NCBI GenBank assembly: GCA_026027325.1
Contig: JAMSLZ010000011.1
Span: 868,001-932,000 of the forward strand
Source: Actinomucor elegans
Lineage: Eukaryota; Mucoromycota; Mucoromycetes; Mucorales; Mucoraceae
Direction: 5' to 3'
Length of the DNA: 64,000 bases
A program made the translations under genes and the position numbers. Positions 11,484 through 23,529 of this stretch are shown here, one piece after another; the first letter of the stretch is position 1, and each line of letters begins with the position of its first letter. The notes beneath the pieces are model-generated. The model worked only from the letters and a program-made list of their open reading frames with translations. It ran no database searches and was not told the DNA's origin.

Positions 11484-13150
11484 TTAGAGGGCGAAACGGA
11501 TCAAGTCTTCCTTTGTTTCAATGATGGCAGGTGTGGTAATAGTCTTTCCACAAACAAATTCAGAAAGACCTTCACCGGCATAAGAAACCCATGAAGATAA
11601 TTCGAAATCTAATTTTTCATAATCACCCTCGTGTTCACCAACGACTTTACCACCTGCTGCTTCGATAAAGCGCACGTGTTGTGCTACAATATCTCTTCTG
11701 GATGTTTCGGGACAATCAGCACCTGATCCAGGAGCGTTCTTGAGAGGAGAGAACTCGTCCTTACGGTCAACTTCGAGTACAGAAAAGTTTTGGGCATAGG
11801 GGAAGACATCAAAGACAAAGCATTCGAGCTTCATTCCACTGTTAGACTTGGGAGTAATCACTTCACCAGTGACGTGATCAACGTACTTGATCTTCTTCTT
11901 GGCGATGTGGTATTCGAGTTGAGAGGCAAAAGATGGCACGCGTTCCAAAAATTCAGTAGAGAAGAAATGGTTGGCAATATTTGCAGCACAAAGTTGAAGG
12001 GATCCGTCAGCTTGACGCTTTTCCGATACTTCTTGGGAGATTTCAGAGTATTCAACTACACCGTATTTGCCATCACGGACACAGACGACACCAACAGGCT
12101 CTTCAGGAGCAGCCTTGCTAACAACCTTGACACCACAGTCGGTATTCTTAGAAACAGAGTAACCGATGAAGACAGGGTCGGCAACACGAGCAAGACAGTT
12201 GTCAACACAGTAACAGTGAGAATAAAGAATACCACGTTCCTTTAACGAAGCAATGACACCCTTATTCTGTACAGCAGCATAAATACCACCGTTACCATCT
12301 GGAGCCATAGCCACCTATTGAATTGAAACCACGAGATTAAAAATAGTTCTCGATTGAAACCACGCTTATAATTACCTTATCCTTTCCCTCCAAAATGATC
12401 TTACCATCCATTGTTAAACAAGGAAGAGTACCTAATGGGTTTCAAGAAGAATTTGTTAAAATACAAATAATAAACAAACAGGCACAATTGTACGCTCCTG
12501 CTTTTTTTATAGCTAACTTTACCTTGTTCAAAAAAGATGACATTGCGCTTCTCGAGACCAAAATAGTTGTGTTGTTCAAAGAACTCGACAGTAGGGCCAT
12601 GAGTAGGGCCAGAAGTCATAATATACCAAGGAATGACACAGTTGCCTTGACCAGGCTTTTGGTATTGACGAGCAATGTCTTGGAGACGCAAGATGCGTTC
12701 AGCTTGGAGTTGGAAAAGGGACTTTTTGGATGGCAAGTTGATGTTATAACAACCCTTGGGGTCCGCAGAGCCTAAGCGAGTACCTTGACCACCAGCCATA
12801 AGAATAACAGCAACCTTACCTTGGGCGATTTGAGTGAGACCAATTGTTTCCCATTCACGGAGTTGATTAGGGGAAGCCTTCATAACAGAATCAAATACAG
12901 TTTCGGGCAATGGTTCAAAAGTAGTATCTTTGTTCAATACAGCGGCTTCAGCACCTTCAATGGCTTTACGGTAGATTTGATTCAAGCGTTCAACGTCAAG
13001 TTCCAACAATTGATGTAAAAGTTTAGCTTGTTGTTCAATTTCGAGGTTGTCATAGAAACGGAAGACGTGACCTTGACCAGCATTTTGATAAAGATTCTTT
13101 AAGGATTGGAGTTCAGTTTCTGTAACAGGAAGAAGCGATGAGACGGTCAT
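11484..13150 (-). CDS. UAP1: UDP-N-acetylglucosamine pyrophosphorylase
   Basis: Three exons on the minus strand (13150-12523, 12431-12376, 12314-11484) join in frame to 504 residues, the usual length. The nucleotidyltransferase signature LMAGGQGTRLGSADPKG is at about 118-133, and WYIMTSGPTHGPTVEFF and KDKVAMAPDGNGG follow as in eukaryotic UAP1/QRI1. The enzyme makes UDP-GlcNAc from UTP and GlcNAc-1-phosphate in the cytosol. This feeds chitin and chitosan of the wall, N-glycans and GPI anchors, so it should be essential. Exon 2 is only 56 nt. A TATA-like stretch lies upstream near 13217-13230. The gene is complete with all key residues seen. Confidence 0.96.
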
Positions 13151-13986
13151 TTTGAAAAAGTTTTAGAGATGAAAGAGATGAGGAAAAGAAAAAAGGCACC
13201 TAATTGACCTTTGCCCTATTTATAATATATCCGGCAAAGGTTATAAATAAAGTACATAACATTTCATTGCGGGGTGTCAAACACGAAGATGTGTTTTCGT
13301 GTAAGCCCACTTGTTTGATAATAAACAAAAATAGATCTTGTGCTTCACTACCATATTCCGCGGAATCCAGAACGAGAAAGAGAACCCTCAAATTTGATCA
13401 ACGGGTTTCAATAACCGCTGCCAATTACAAATCTGCAACTGATTAGAAGAATACCAGCCATTTGGCTGAATTTTTGGGTCTATTTTTGAAAATGCGAAGG
13501 GCTTCTCCTTAGAATCCAAATTAGAAATTTTTTTATGGACAGATAAAACATAAGACACTTATTCTCTAGGACTTATACATGTTATATATATATATATATA
13601 TATTAAAGTATATGATTATGTTCCTTAATTTGTTTTTATTTTACCAAAAGTTGAATATATGAGCATAGATATCAAATTAGCTATAATTTGAGCTTGAATC
13701 GCTATTGATTCAAAGTTGATTTAATTAATACTACCAGTTTTATACATCATTAGATGCACAATAACATTCTTTATAAACCTTGTTAATAAATAGTATATCA
13801 ATTATTTTACTGTGTGACTATTGCGTTAAAATCACAATCGAAAAACCAGGTTTCCAGAATTTTTTTTTTTTTTTTTTTTGTTCACTCTGTTCAAGTATAA
13901 AAAGCCAATCAACCACATGTCATCTAAAGTCAACTTGAATCGTTTATGAATTGTTTAATGGTAAAAATACACTGCTAGTGTACAAA
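13151..13986. other. Intergenic between UAP1 and the subtilase
   Basis: A TATA-like AT block at about 13217-13230 suits UAP1. Otherwise the region holds (TA)n at about 13582-13601 and a long T-run at about 13860-13879. No gene is seen. Confidence 0.6.
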
Positions 13987-16900
13987 TTAATCTTTATTAT
14001 CATTACTACTATTGTTAATATCAAGGACGAATTTTGGTGAAGTCCATTCATCCCAGTCCTTTGATTTTGTTCTATCGCCATAGACGCGTAAGCCTCTTAC
14101 TTTTAGTCTATATTCGCCTGATTCGAGGATCTTGGGCTGTTCACCAGTCTCTCCATACAATGTACTATCTTTATCGACATATTCTCCAGACCAGTACCAA
14201 GTATAGTAGACTTGAGAGTATTCGGTGACTTCAAGCGTGTTCCGCATCATATAAGTACGCGTGCTATCGATAGGCACATCACCAATGACCTTTCCATGAG
14301 TATCTATGATTTGGAATTGCAATAGAGCAGTACCTGTCAGTAATCTCACCAATACGTAAGGTCCACCCATGGAAACACGGCGTGCTTGGTCGTATTGAAT
14401 ACGGAAATGATTTTCTTTGTTTGATTTGATTGTAGTACCGCCCGCTGAAGCGATAGAGGGGAACGTAAAATTGACAGATGATGTAGGTTTAAAAGATCGA
14501 TCCAGGATAGGCAAATCTTTCATATTACCAATCATACCAACGTAAGGTATTTGAGCCTTATTGGTTTTTGAGGAGACAGTGATATAGCCACCATAGAGTG
14601 CATGCCATTCAGGCTTAAAAGTATCGACCGGAGGCTGGACACGGACACGGACCTTGAGTGATTGGCGGGCAGGTACCACCAGTGTTGTCTCTGAAAACTG
14701 CAATTTAGCTACTGAATTATTACGAGCGTACATGCCAATAGGCTCTGAAGGTGTGTACGTTTGATTGCCATGAATAGAGTAACCTGTTACCGTCAAAGAA
14801 GGGTTGTGCTCAAGGTTTAATGCCAACTCATTCTCTTGATGATTATAAAGTGTTATCTCATATTCTTCATTTGAGTTTGCTGTATCGTTCAAACTGAGTT
14901 TGGCAGGTGATACGTGGAACTGTTGAAATCCCTGTATGGCCTGTGCGACATCGACCACCCCAGCACCTTGCCGAATAGGGGAATCACCATAATGTACAGC
15001 GGAGATAGGTGGCCTTACTATAGTATCCATACCGCAAGGTTAATTAAATATACAATATTAAATTCTCGTGTTTTTACCTGGGCTAGCAAAGTTCATTAAC
15101 GCGTTCTTGACGATGTCTGGACTCTGTTTGGCTTTCAAATTGGATAAGAACAAGGCGATACTACCAGCAATATAAGGGCAAGAAAAGCTAGTGCCTGATC
15201 TCAAACCATAGGATTTTTGGTATTTGGGCAGTGTAGAGAATACATTACCACCAATAGCAACCAACTCTGGTTTTAGTTGAAGTTCATTGGTAGGACCAAG
15301 TGTTGAAAAACTGCCAATGCTATCGATCTCACTTTCTGGTGCTTCCATAGCTAATAATATGTTGGTAAAGCGGGCCTTTGGCTTTTTCTTGGAAGAGACA
15401 GCGCTATAGATCAGTTTAGCGTCGTTGGAATTAATAAAGGCTACGGGCAAGGCGGCATTGTTCAGCACTTCAATGGTGGTAGCTGCGCGTGTATCAGTGT
15501 AAATAATCACTATTTTAGCGCCAGCTTCTTGAGCATGTTTCACCTTGATCGAAGAGTGACAACCACCCTGATGAATTAGTACAATACTGCCATTGTACTT
15601 ACGACCCTTTAATGTCTGACACGCGTCGTTTTCTTGATTGAATGATTGACCAGATACGACAATAGGCAATGAATCATTCGAAACCAGCGGAGTATTGACA
15701 AATGTACGATAAGCTATATATAGTGATAAAACCGAAAGTTAGAATACAGAACAAATGCCAATATTTAGTAAGTGCTTTACATAGATCAGTATCATCTAAT
15801 TTTAAGACATAGCCGGGTACATGGCTGTTAAGCGTGGCTCCAGCAGCAATGACGTTTTTACCACTGGCTGGTGAAGAAGTTAAAAAGATACCCTTTGTGC
15901 CGCTATTTCCAGAAGCAGTAGCGACTATATTTAAAAGCATGAATATGGTTTCTATAATAAGGCTAGTTATTCTTACCATGAACACCTTTTGCGACTAATC
16001 TATCAGCCATTACTGACAAAACATCCTCTTCCCAGCCTCCGCGTACACCGAGAGAGATGCTGATCACGTCCATACCTGCCTATTCAATTCATATAGTTTA
16101 TTAATACATTATATTAGATAAATGTCTATTTTTAAATACCTTATAGGCCATCTCCATAGCTTTCAACATAATATCATTGGGTGAACCTGGATTATTGCAT
16201 CCGTATACCCTTAGAGTGGATTAGTGACCATTTCATATATTTGATGCTCTGTAGTGTACTTACTTCCACATGCCTAATGTAACGCCGGGAGCAATACCAG
16301 TCCAGTTCTGTTACAAATGTTAATATCAGAAAGAAAAAAAACAAAAGGTTTTCAGTACCAACTTACATATTCTTTGTCTTCTGCAGCAATAATACCAGCA
16401 ACAAAAGTGCCATGACCAGTAGCTGAAGCTGAGATAAGGATGGGATGAATGAGCTTATAATGACACTACCAAAAATAAATTTTTGTTTGTTTCTTACTTG
16501 AGTTAGTCGGACAGTTATCAATAGGATCAGAACTTTCTTTGATCGAGCTGAGTGAGCCATCAAAATCATTGCCAACCAGATCATAGCCATAGGCGACTTT
16601 GCAACCGTTACCAAAGCAGCCGCCTAATGCGGGATGCGTATAATCAATACCTATATATTATCAGTTAGTGACTTGAAAGAAAGCGCGCAAAAAAAAAGTG
16701 TACATACCTGTATCGATGATACCGACCTTGATGCCTGAGCCGTTTGACTTGAGGTTTTCGTAGACATAATTTTTGCTTGTCAAGACTCGTAGCGTATCCT
16801 AACATATGTTTCGGTCTAAGTCTACTGTTTTGGAATGCGATGATGTTAAAATTAATTTTCAAACCTTATCCTGTGGGACAAAGAAATAGGTAGAAGAGGT

Positions 16901-17293
16901 GTCTTTGTCTTTGTGAACATTGGAAAATTCAGGCACGGGTGCATGTAATCCAACACGGTGATGAATAGGCCAAGCATTCAAAACGTCAGGATGATCAATC
17001 AGTTGTCTAGCTATTTTGTAGTTTTTGAACTCTACTGCTGCACCGGTCAGGATATCAGTATCATATGTATAACGAACATGGGCAATATTGCGATTTTCGA
17101 GATTATCTTGAATAAATGTAGACAGAGGCGAAGCGATTTCGAGGATATATTCGTTGTTTTGGGCGCCAATAGGCTGCTGCTCATGTTTAAATTCTGCATT
17201 GACAGATATGCCTGTGCTACCGGCGAAATAGATTAGAAATAACAGAAATACGGCACTATGAAAGACTCTAAGAGTCCTTCTATGTAAAACCAT
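13987..17293 (-). CDS. Secreted subtilisin-like serine protease (S8, Vpr/C5a-peptidase type)
   Basis: Ten exons join to 975 residues: 17293-16865, 16798-16708, 16650-16498, 16422-16367, 16307-16264, 16209-16140, 16079-15977, 15924-15781, 15713-15078, 15017-13987. The chosen start gives a signal peptide (basic HRRTLR, then FLLFLIYFA, cleavage near NAEF). An upstream in-frame ATG at 17440 would add an odd low-complexity Leu/Ser stretch. A propeptide-like region follows, then the catalytic Asp172 in DTG, His228 in GHGTFVAG, oxyanion Asn near 379 in ASGNSG, and Ser596 in GTSFSCP. A protease-associated-type insert precedes the Ser region. The last 340 residues look like beta-rich Fn3-like domains. 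All triad residues are present, so it is probably an active extracellular or wall-associated protease. Confidence 0.93.
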
Positions 17294-17613
17294 CTTGAAT
17301 GAATGAGAGTATAAAAAGTAATAAAGAGAGAGGGAGAGGGAGAGAGAGAAAGAGAAAAGGATAATGAACGGATAGAATGATATATAATAGAAAGGGAACA
17401 CAAGACTGAAGAGTCTATTTCTAATAAGCAGAATGAGCATGTCATCATCTTACTATCCCAATTCACTCTCAGTAATAATACTATATCCTCCCTTTAACTA
17501 GAAAAAGTTAGCTGTGGTACCAATAATAGGAGCCATAGAAGATATTTTTTATTATTATTAAAGTTACAATGATATATATATACAACATAAGATCTATTTA
17601 CAAAGAAATACAA
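17294..17613. other. Short intergenic spacer with GA-rich tract
   Basis: The minus-strand CT-rich leader of the protease is the GAGAGA-rich tract at about 17325-17357 on plus. It also holds the presumed 3' end of the Sec7 gene. No gene is seen. Confidence 0.55.
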
Positions 17614-20177
17614 TTAAATAGTACAAGCAGACATGATCTTGTCTTGAAAGGCTAGTGATTTTTCAATAGAATCGCAATAGTTTTGATACTTTATAATTTC
17701 GTGTAATAGGTAATGAGACTTGGTTTCCCAGTTGGCCATAGCTTTCGCTCCTGACTTGAGAGAAGCAAATCTTAGTTCCATCTTGGGCTTGATATCACGA
17801 TGCTGATCCAACTCATTTGATAGCTCCTGAACGTGTTTATGAAGTGCATTGAGTTGGGCTGATTCTTCTAAAAGACTGCTCATCGTTGGCTGCACGGGTG
17901 CTTGCCATTCGTGAATCGTTACTTCTGCACCTGTCTCCTCTAGACAATGACCCCCAGCCGTACTCCATGGAACTCACTGCGCCAGCCAACGGTTCCTTGC
18001 TTTCACGAGCCGCCCAGTAATTACACGTAGAAACCCATTCTTGCACTTGTTCAGCAGACCCTACTTGGAACAAGAACACAGCACCGTTCGACTGTTGTAG
18101 AGCAAACGCATGTAGACGTTGACGGCTGTATCCTGAAGGAAGGGCATTGGCAAGCGTGTGTTTGAGATCAATGGATCCAATTAATTGAGCACTGGCCATC
18201 CAATCACCACCACCTACCACCTCAGACACAGAAGATTCAGAGTTCTGAGAAGCGCTATCAGATAAACTGGCGCTTTTGGTCAATATTGTATTGCGGATGA
18301 TATTGCGTTTGCGGTGCTCGCTAGATTGATCCAGCTTGTACATACGAAGTTGACTGCGTTCAATGACCATGAAGCAATCTTTCCAGTCGCGGTGTTTAGC
18401 TTTTTGATGTGCCTTTTCTAATAAGTGCTTGCGAACGACCATGCCTTCTTTATAATAGGGTGCATTACTGGTATAGGACACTGGAAGATCGGTTTGAAGA
18501 TGAGAGGCAACGGTTTGGTATTGCATGATGGAACTGGCTGATTGGGCAGACGCAATAGAGGCAGAAGGAGGGCTACACGTCATATCTTCATCATGATGCA
18601 TGATTGAGTCGCGAGCACCTTTCCAAATGATAGTACCCATACTGCGTTTAAAGGCGGCACTGACTCGGTTGTTTTGGATCGAAGTTGGAGGAGAAGAAGA
18701 TGGGTTTGCGATCTGACTGTGGCGGATATTGGTATAAATTTGCTTGAGCAAGTTTTTGATCTCGAGTTGCCATGCTTTGGAACCAAATGTGCAGGCGGTA
18801 GCGGTAGATACGTTACGAGGCATAGAAGAGTCAATTGATTGAGCATACGTAGATGATCTCGAGCTGAAAGCGCTTTGGTTACTTGGTGTGCGTTGGAGGG
18901 GTATCCAATCAAGTGATTGAAATGAAAGACCACTTGCCCTATGATCATCAGAAAGCATATCCTCGTCACCCAATGCAGGAGTATTCAACTGAGCATGAAT
19001 TGCACTCATGGTGTTCTTTACAAAAGCGGACCGAGACATCTTTTTATAATCACCCTGGGCTACGTGAAGATCAGTATTTAACAGTAAAAGAGAGTAAACG
19101 ATAGCATGTACAACATCTATCAATGACAAAGAAGTTAATAAAGAAAGAAAGAAAAGAAAAAAGATTGTAATGATAAGAAATTATTAGGGAGCTACAACCC
19201 CAAGAAAGAAAAAAGATAACACTTTACCAGTTGAGCCAAAGATACACTTGGGATTGCATTGAAAGTAACGACCAGCGAATTCAGACAAGATGCGATCAAT
19301 CTGTTGTGTTTCACCTTTTAGGTGAAGTTTGGAACACAAGTTGCGAAAGGCTTGTTCTAGTTTAAGACCTTTAAAGTCAAAGTGTTCCAGGTAGGCTTTA
19401 AGGATAGCGTTACTGGAGTCTTTGCCGTTACCAATCCATTCAACGACATGATCCAAATTGTTGTTGTATACGGTACCATCTTGATCCCAGATGCGTTGGG
19501 CGTATTCAACAGCAGAATTATCAATTTCGAAGAGGGAAGAAGAAGAAGACATTGAAAGAGAGTCACTCTTGGCAGACGAAGCAGCAGATGAATTAATTTC
19601 AAGAGCAGCTGTGTGACCGTTCATGGCTGGGGCTACTTCTTCTGTGCACTCATTAGGGGCGCACCGGTCCATTTCCGTCTTTTTGATGTTTTTTTGCGCC
19701 TTGTTGTTAGATGATGATTTAATACAGGCTTTGGTAGGCGTAGCTTTAGCAAGTTGTTTGATGAATCGTCCAAGAGCCTAGATGATTTGTTATTATATTT
19801 GTCACACTACATTACTATTTGTTTACCTTCACCTTGGAGGATGGAGAGGATTTGGATTGAGGGGGTTCTTGTGTAAGAAAAGGAAAAGCCGCTTCTTTTT
19901 GCTCTTGTGTCAATACGACCGGGTCAGTGATTAATAAAGTTCCACTGGGTGTGACAGTAACATCGAGCTTTTCTAAAAATGTGTTGGGTTCATCCTTTTC
20001 AGTGATATATGTACATGGAAGACTGGTCGATGCCGTTAATTGGATTGGCGTATGTATTAAAAGGTGAATATGAACGATGGCTGAAATATGAAGAGCAAGG
20101 CTGATTGGAGAGAGAGTGAATGCGAACAAAAGAACAAATACAGCGGTGCCAAGCTGCGTTGAGCTTTGACTATTCAT
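17614..20177 (-). CDS. Sec7-PH guanine-nucleotide exchange factor for Arf GTPases (EFA6/PSD type), with one-base frameshift
   Basis: Exons 20177-19827, 19777-19228 and 19116-17614. A Sec7 domain spans about residues 205-375; the glutamic finger is retained in LKGETQQIDRIL and the YSLLLLNTDLH motif is present. A serine-rich linker leads to a PH domain (about 520-670, KEGMVVRKHLLEKAH to WVSTCNYWAA) and a C-terminal coiled coil ending at 17614, the layout of EFA6/PSD factors that activate Arf6-like GTPases at the plasma membrane. The frame changes by one base between EYGWG and EVTIHEWQAP, at or near a run of five G (plus 17951-17955). With four G the two frames join and the protein would be about 800 residues. 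This may be a sequencing error or a real lesion. The first 55 residues are unusually hydrophobic for the family. Confidence 0.85.
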
Positions 20178-21856
20178 ATGGACAAATAGGACACTTTGAT
20201 TATCTGATGAAGAATTATAATTGAAAAGGGAAAAAAGTCTTCTTTATATATGATTTTTGACTTGAAGATGATCCCCCAACAGGAATGCTGCAAAAGCTGG
20301 AACTTGTCCTACCTACAAATCCATACTATTGTCTTTCTTCAGCCTGTCAAACAAACTTCACTGTCAGCTAACCTTTATTCACTTCTATTCAGATAACTAG
20401 TTTAGATTCGTTTACTACTTGTTTACTGATAAATAAAACGCAAACGCGCAAAAACCAGTGTGTTTAATATGAAGTTGACGGAAGAGAAGAGTACTCCTGC
20501 ATTTTGAGATTGAATGGATCGGGGGATCACTGCCAATTGAGCTGGATAAGGTATATTAATGAACAAGAGATACGTATCACTGCATTATAGATGATGACTA
20601 TCATGATCAAGCAACTATATCTTCAACTGAAACTGTATTGACACAGCTGCATCATCAATCAAACAAGTAGACTTTATATATAAACAATATGCTAATAGTT
20701 CGCATTCAGAGATGAGAATGATCTGATTCGACTGGGGGGAGAAGCCTCAAAATGGGTGGCTGCATCAGGTAGAATCGCGAGTATTAAGTTATGTAGAGCC
20801 AAAATCGGCACAAATATAAAATACACATTTGATAAATAGACAGATAGAGGAGAAGGTTGCAATGGTGGGGTAAAAGTGACAACTGAATAAATCGATATAA
20901 AGAACTGAGAGCTAATGCAGTAAGAGTCGATATGAAACCTAGCAAAAAGGACATTCACATGGAAATTGCTAATTAAAAGGTGACTTAGGAGAAGGAGAGA
21001 GGATACATAGTTTCTATGTCTTTAGGAAACAATGATCAATCTGATGAGCCTTATTGAAAGAAATTGTATGTATGGGCTGATTTGATACTAGTTGAATTTT
21101 TTTTTTGGGGGGAAGCAATATCTGCTCAGAATTTTATTTCTTAGGATATACCAATGGTGGACTCTGCATGTAAGTATAAAAATGATTGCACTTTGTATGT
21201 GTGGAACAGATTGATCCAACAGAGTATTCATCGAACTGATTCGCAATGATTTCGATAATCAAAACGCTTGCCTCAATCAATTATTAAATTCCATTACTTT
21301 TCTAAGATTACAAGGTATACTTTTTTTATATAATGATATTCAGAAGAAAGCCTAGTAGTTCTGATGATATAAACAAGAGGCTCTAGTGGGCAGTAATTCT
21401 GACAGAAACCATATTTTTGTTTGATTATTGAAACAAACAGTTTGAAGTATAACAATGATACTGTTACATAATGATACTGTACTACATAAGCCTACAGCTT
21501 TTGCATTGTAGCATTTTAATTTTTAATTCTGTAACATTCAACAAGTCTGATTCCTGTTTCCATTGTGCTTGTATCACGTTCTTTGAATGTGTTTAGGAGG
21601 CCCTATTGGCGACCAAGCTGGCGAATGTCAACCAAAACTTCAATGTCGGTATCGGGAACGTATTCCATTAAATAAACAAAAAGATGCACTTTATTTGTCT
21701 TGTTCACTTCATTCTGCATAAATAATACAAGAAGTTTTATATCACATAGTTTATAGTCATTTTCTGAAATATTCACATAATATATCGCACATAGAGGAGG
21801 AAGAAATATATCTACCATGTTTCCATTAAATAGAAGCTCTACTGAACAAAATGGTT
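20178..21856. other. Gene-poor intergenic region
   Basis: Short ORFs on minus (20692-20958, 21603-21818) show no motif or codon bias and are not called. No repeats of note are seen apart from a T9/G6 junction near 21100. Confidence 0.5.
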
Positions 21857-21960
21857 CATTCTAAGTATAGGCTGCTCACAGGATGTGACATTTAATTCAA
21901 GTTCGTCGAGACGATCTGTTGATCGTTACGTCTGGGTCATATATAATATGGTGGTACTAT
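21857..21960 (-). repeat. Copy of the ~175-bp dispersed repeat
   Basis: Read on minus, it opens near CAGATCGTCTCGACGAAC, then AATTAAATGTCACATC, and ends TTAGAATGAACC. This is the same order of segments as the array at 10.4-11.1 kb. It ends about 10 bp from the foldback element at 21969. Confidence 0.6.
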
Positions 21961-21968
21961 TTGGACAG

Positions 21969-22439
21969 CAGAATCTGATTGTGAAGAGATTCCAATTAAA
22001 TCAAGTTTGACGAAATGTAATGTTGGTAGACATAAAAAAAAGTGCTTAAGAATTCAACTTTTTTAATTAATTTGAAAAACAAAAAAATAGAGTTCAGTAA
22101 GTTGACATAAAAAGACAACAAAAGAAATTTTATTAAGAAAATTGATAAAGATAAATAAGCATTTAGTAAGAACGACATAAAAGGTTGAATCGTATTGAAT
22201 TCAAATGTCAAATAGGCAAAGAGGCCAGTGGTCTTCACTGGAACGCATCATAGCTATTATTTAGAATTATAGATAAGAACTCAGCATTACCTTCTTAATC
22301 CTGAAGCATATTTCTTGCATAGAAAAGTTGAATTCTTAGACACTTTTTTTTCTGCGTCTACAAGCATTACATTTCGCCAATATAGTAACAGCATTATTTA
22401 AACTCGATTTAGATGGAATCTCTTCACAATCAGATTGAG
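21969..22439. mobile_element. Foldback/MITE-like element with ~110-bp terminal inverted repeats
   Basis: The left arm (about 21969-22073, starting AATCTGATTGTGAAGAGATT) and the reverse complement of the right arm (about 22321-22439) match over some 100 bp. The segments are in the same order: AATCTGATTGTGAAG, CGAAATGTAATG, a short GTAGAC block, an A-run, then AAGAATTCAACTTTT. The right arm carries an extra block of about 17 bases. The internal 250 bp is AT-rich and holds no convincing ORF. The size (471 bp) and structure fit a non-autonomous DNA transposon or foldback element. No clear target-site duplication was identified. Confidence 0.75.
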
Positions 22440-23529
22440 AATATGCGCAAATATTTAGTTTAAAGTTTACGGCTATCGAGTATTCCAAGTTATGCTTGCA
22501 TTTGTAAAACCTTCAAGCTCAACTTTTATTGTAAGAAAACACGATCATTTGAAAATGGTCACAAAGAGTTTTTACCTCCCACCAGAGGAACAGATATTAA
22601 TTCTACACAAATCTCGTTAAACTTGTTGTAAGTATTGATGGTTCTTTTCAATTAAAAGTGTTATTGAAGTTGACTGAAAAAACGTTTGAATGCTAGGGAA
22701 AATCTGAAAAGAAGCTGAAGTATATTCATAGATATAACCAAGATTAGAAATTATACAGAGTGCGATAGAGGCTCTTTGCTAATAGAAAAGCGAGGGGAGG
22801 GGTTATTAGTATGTAATAATGAAATAAGCAAGCATGCTGTACTTTATATTCTCTTTATTCAACGATAATAATGAATTAACAGCATGGCCTTCGTCTATAG
22901 TGAGGTAACAATATCATAATAGTATGGAAGGTTGATCATGTAAATGAAAGTAGGCTAAGAATATGATAGTTATACAGACAGCTGGAGAATGGAGCACTTT
23001 ATATCCAACAAAAAACTGTGCAAGGTTTTTGTTTCTACTGTTAAACCATATATGAAATCTTGCTTCTAGAGTGATGAAAAAAGGATTTCTAGAAAACAGT
23101 CCTAATATGTGTATATAGTCCAATTCATCAATAAGGTCAAATTTATTATATTGAAAGATCTTTGTATATTGAACTAATTCCCATCATTTAAGTGAAATCA
23201 GATAGTTAGTTTAATGCACATTAGTATGGTTTTATTTTGTTGCAAAAATTTTGGTATAAATCTACTGGATGAATCGATACACTTGTCTAGGCTTTTAACC
23301 ATAGATTTTGTTTCAATTACTGAGCTCATATTTATATTTAACAGTAGTCTAGACAGAAATTATGCGACTAGTACGATTGCATGTTTATATAGCCGTGATT
23401 CAAAAATAACCCTTGCTAGATTTCTTGAAAGACACGACTATTGTCGTATAAGTTATATACGTGATAATAGTAAAGTAACGCTTCATAAAAGAAATAAATA
23501 AAATTCATACATATCATTACTGCTTTGTC
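22440..23529. other. Intergenic, no gene recognised
   Basis: ORFs at minus 22914-23123 and plus 23214-23501 lack motifs, leaders and codon bias. Nothing else is supported. Confidence 0.5.

Noticed and set aside
20692..20958. 88-codon hydrophobic minus-strand ORF
   Set aside because: Composition follows AT-rich DNA; no signal peptide cleavage context or downstream domain.
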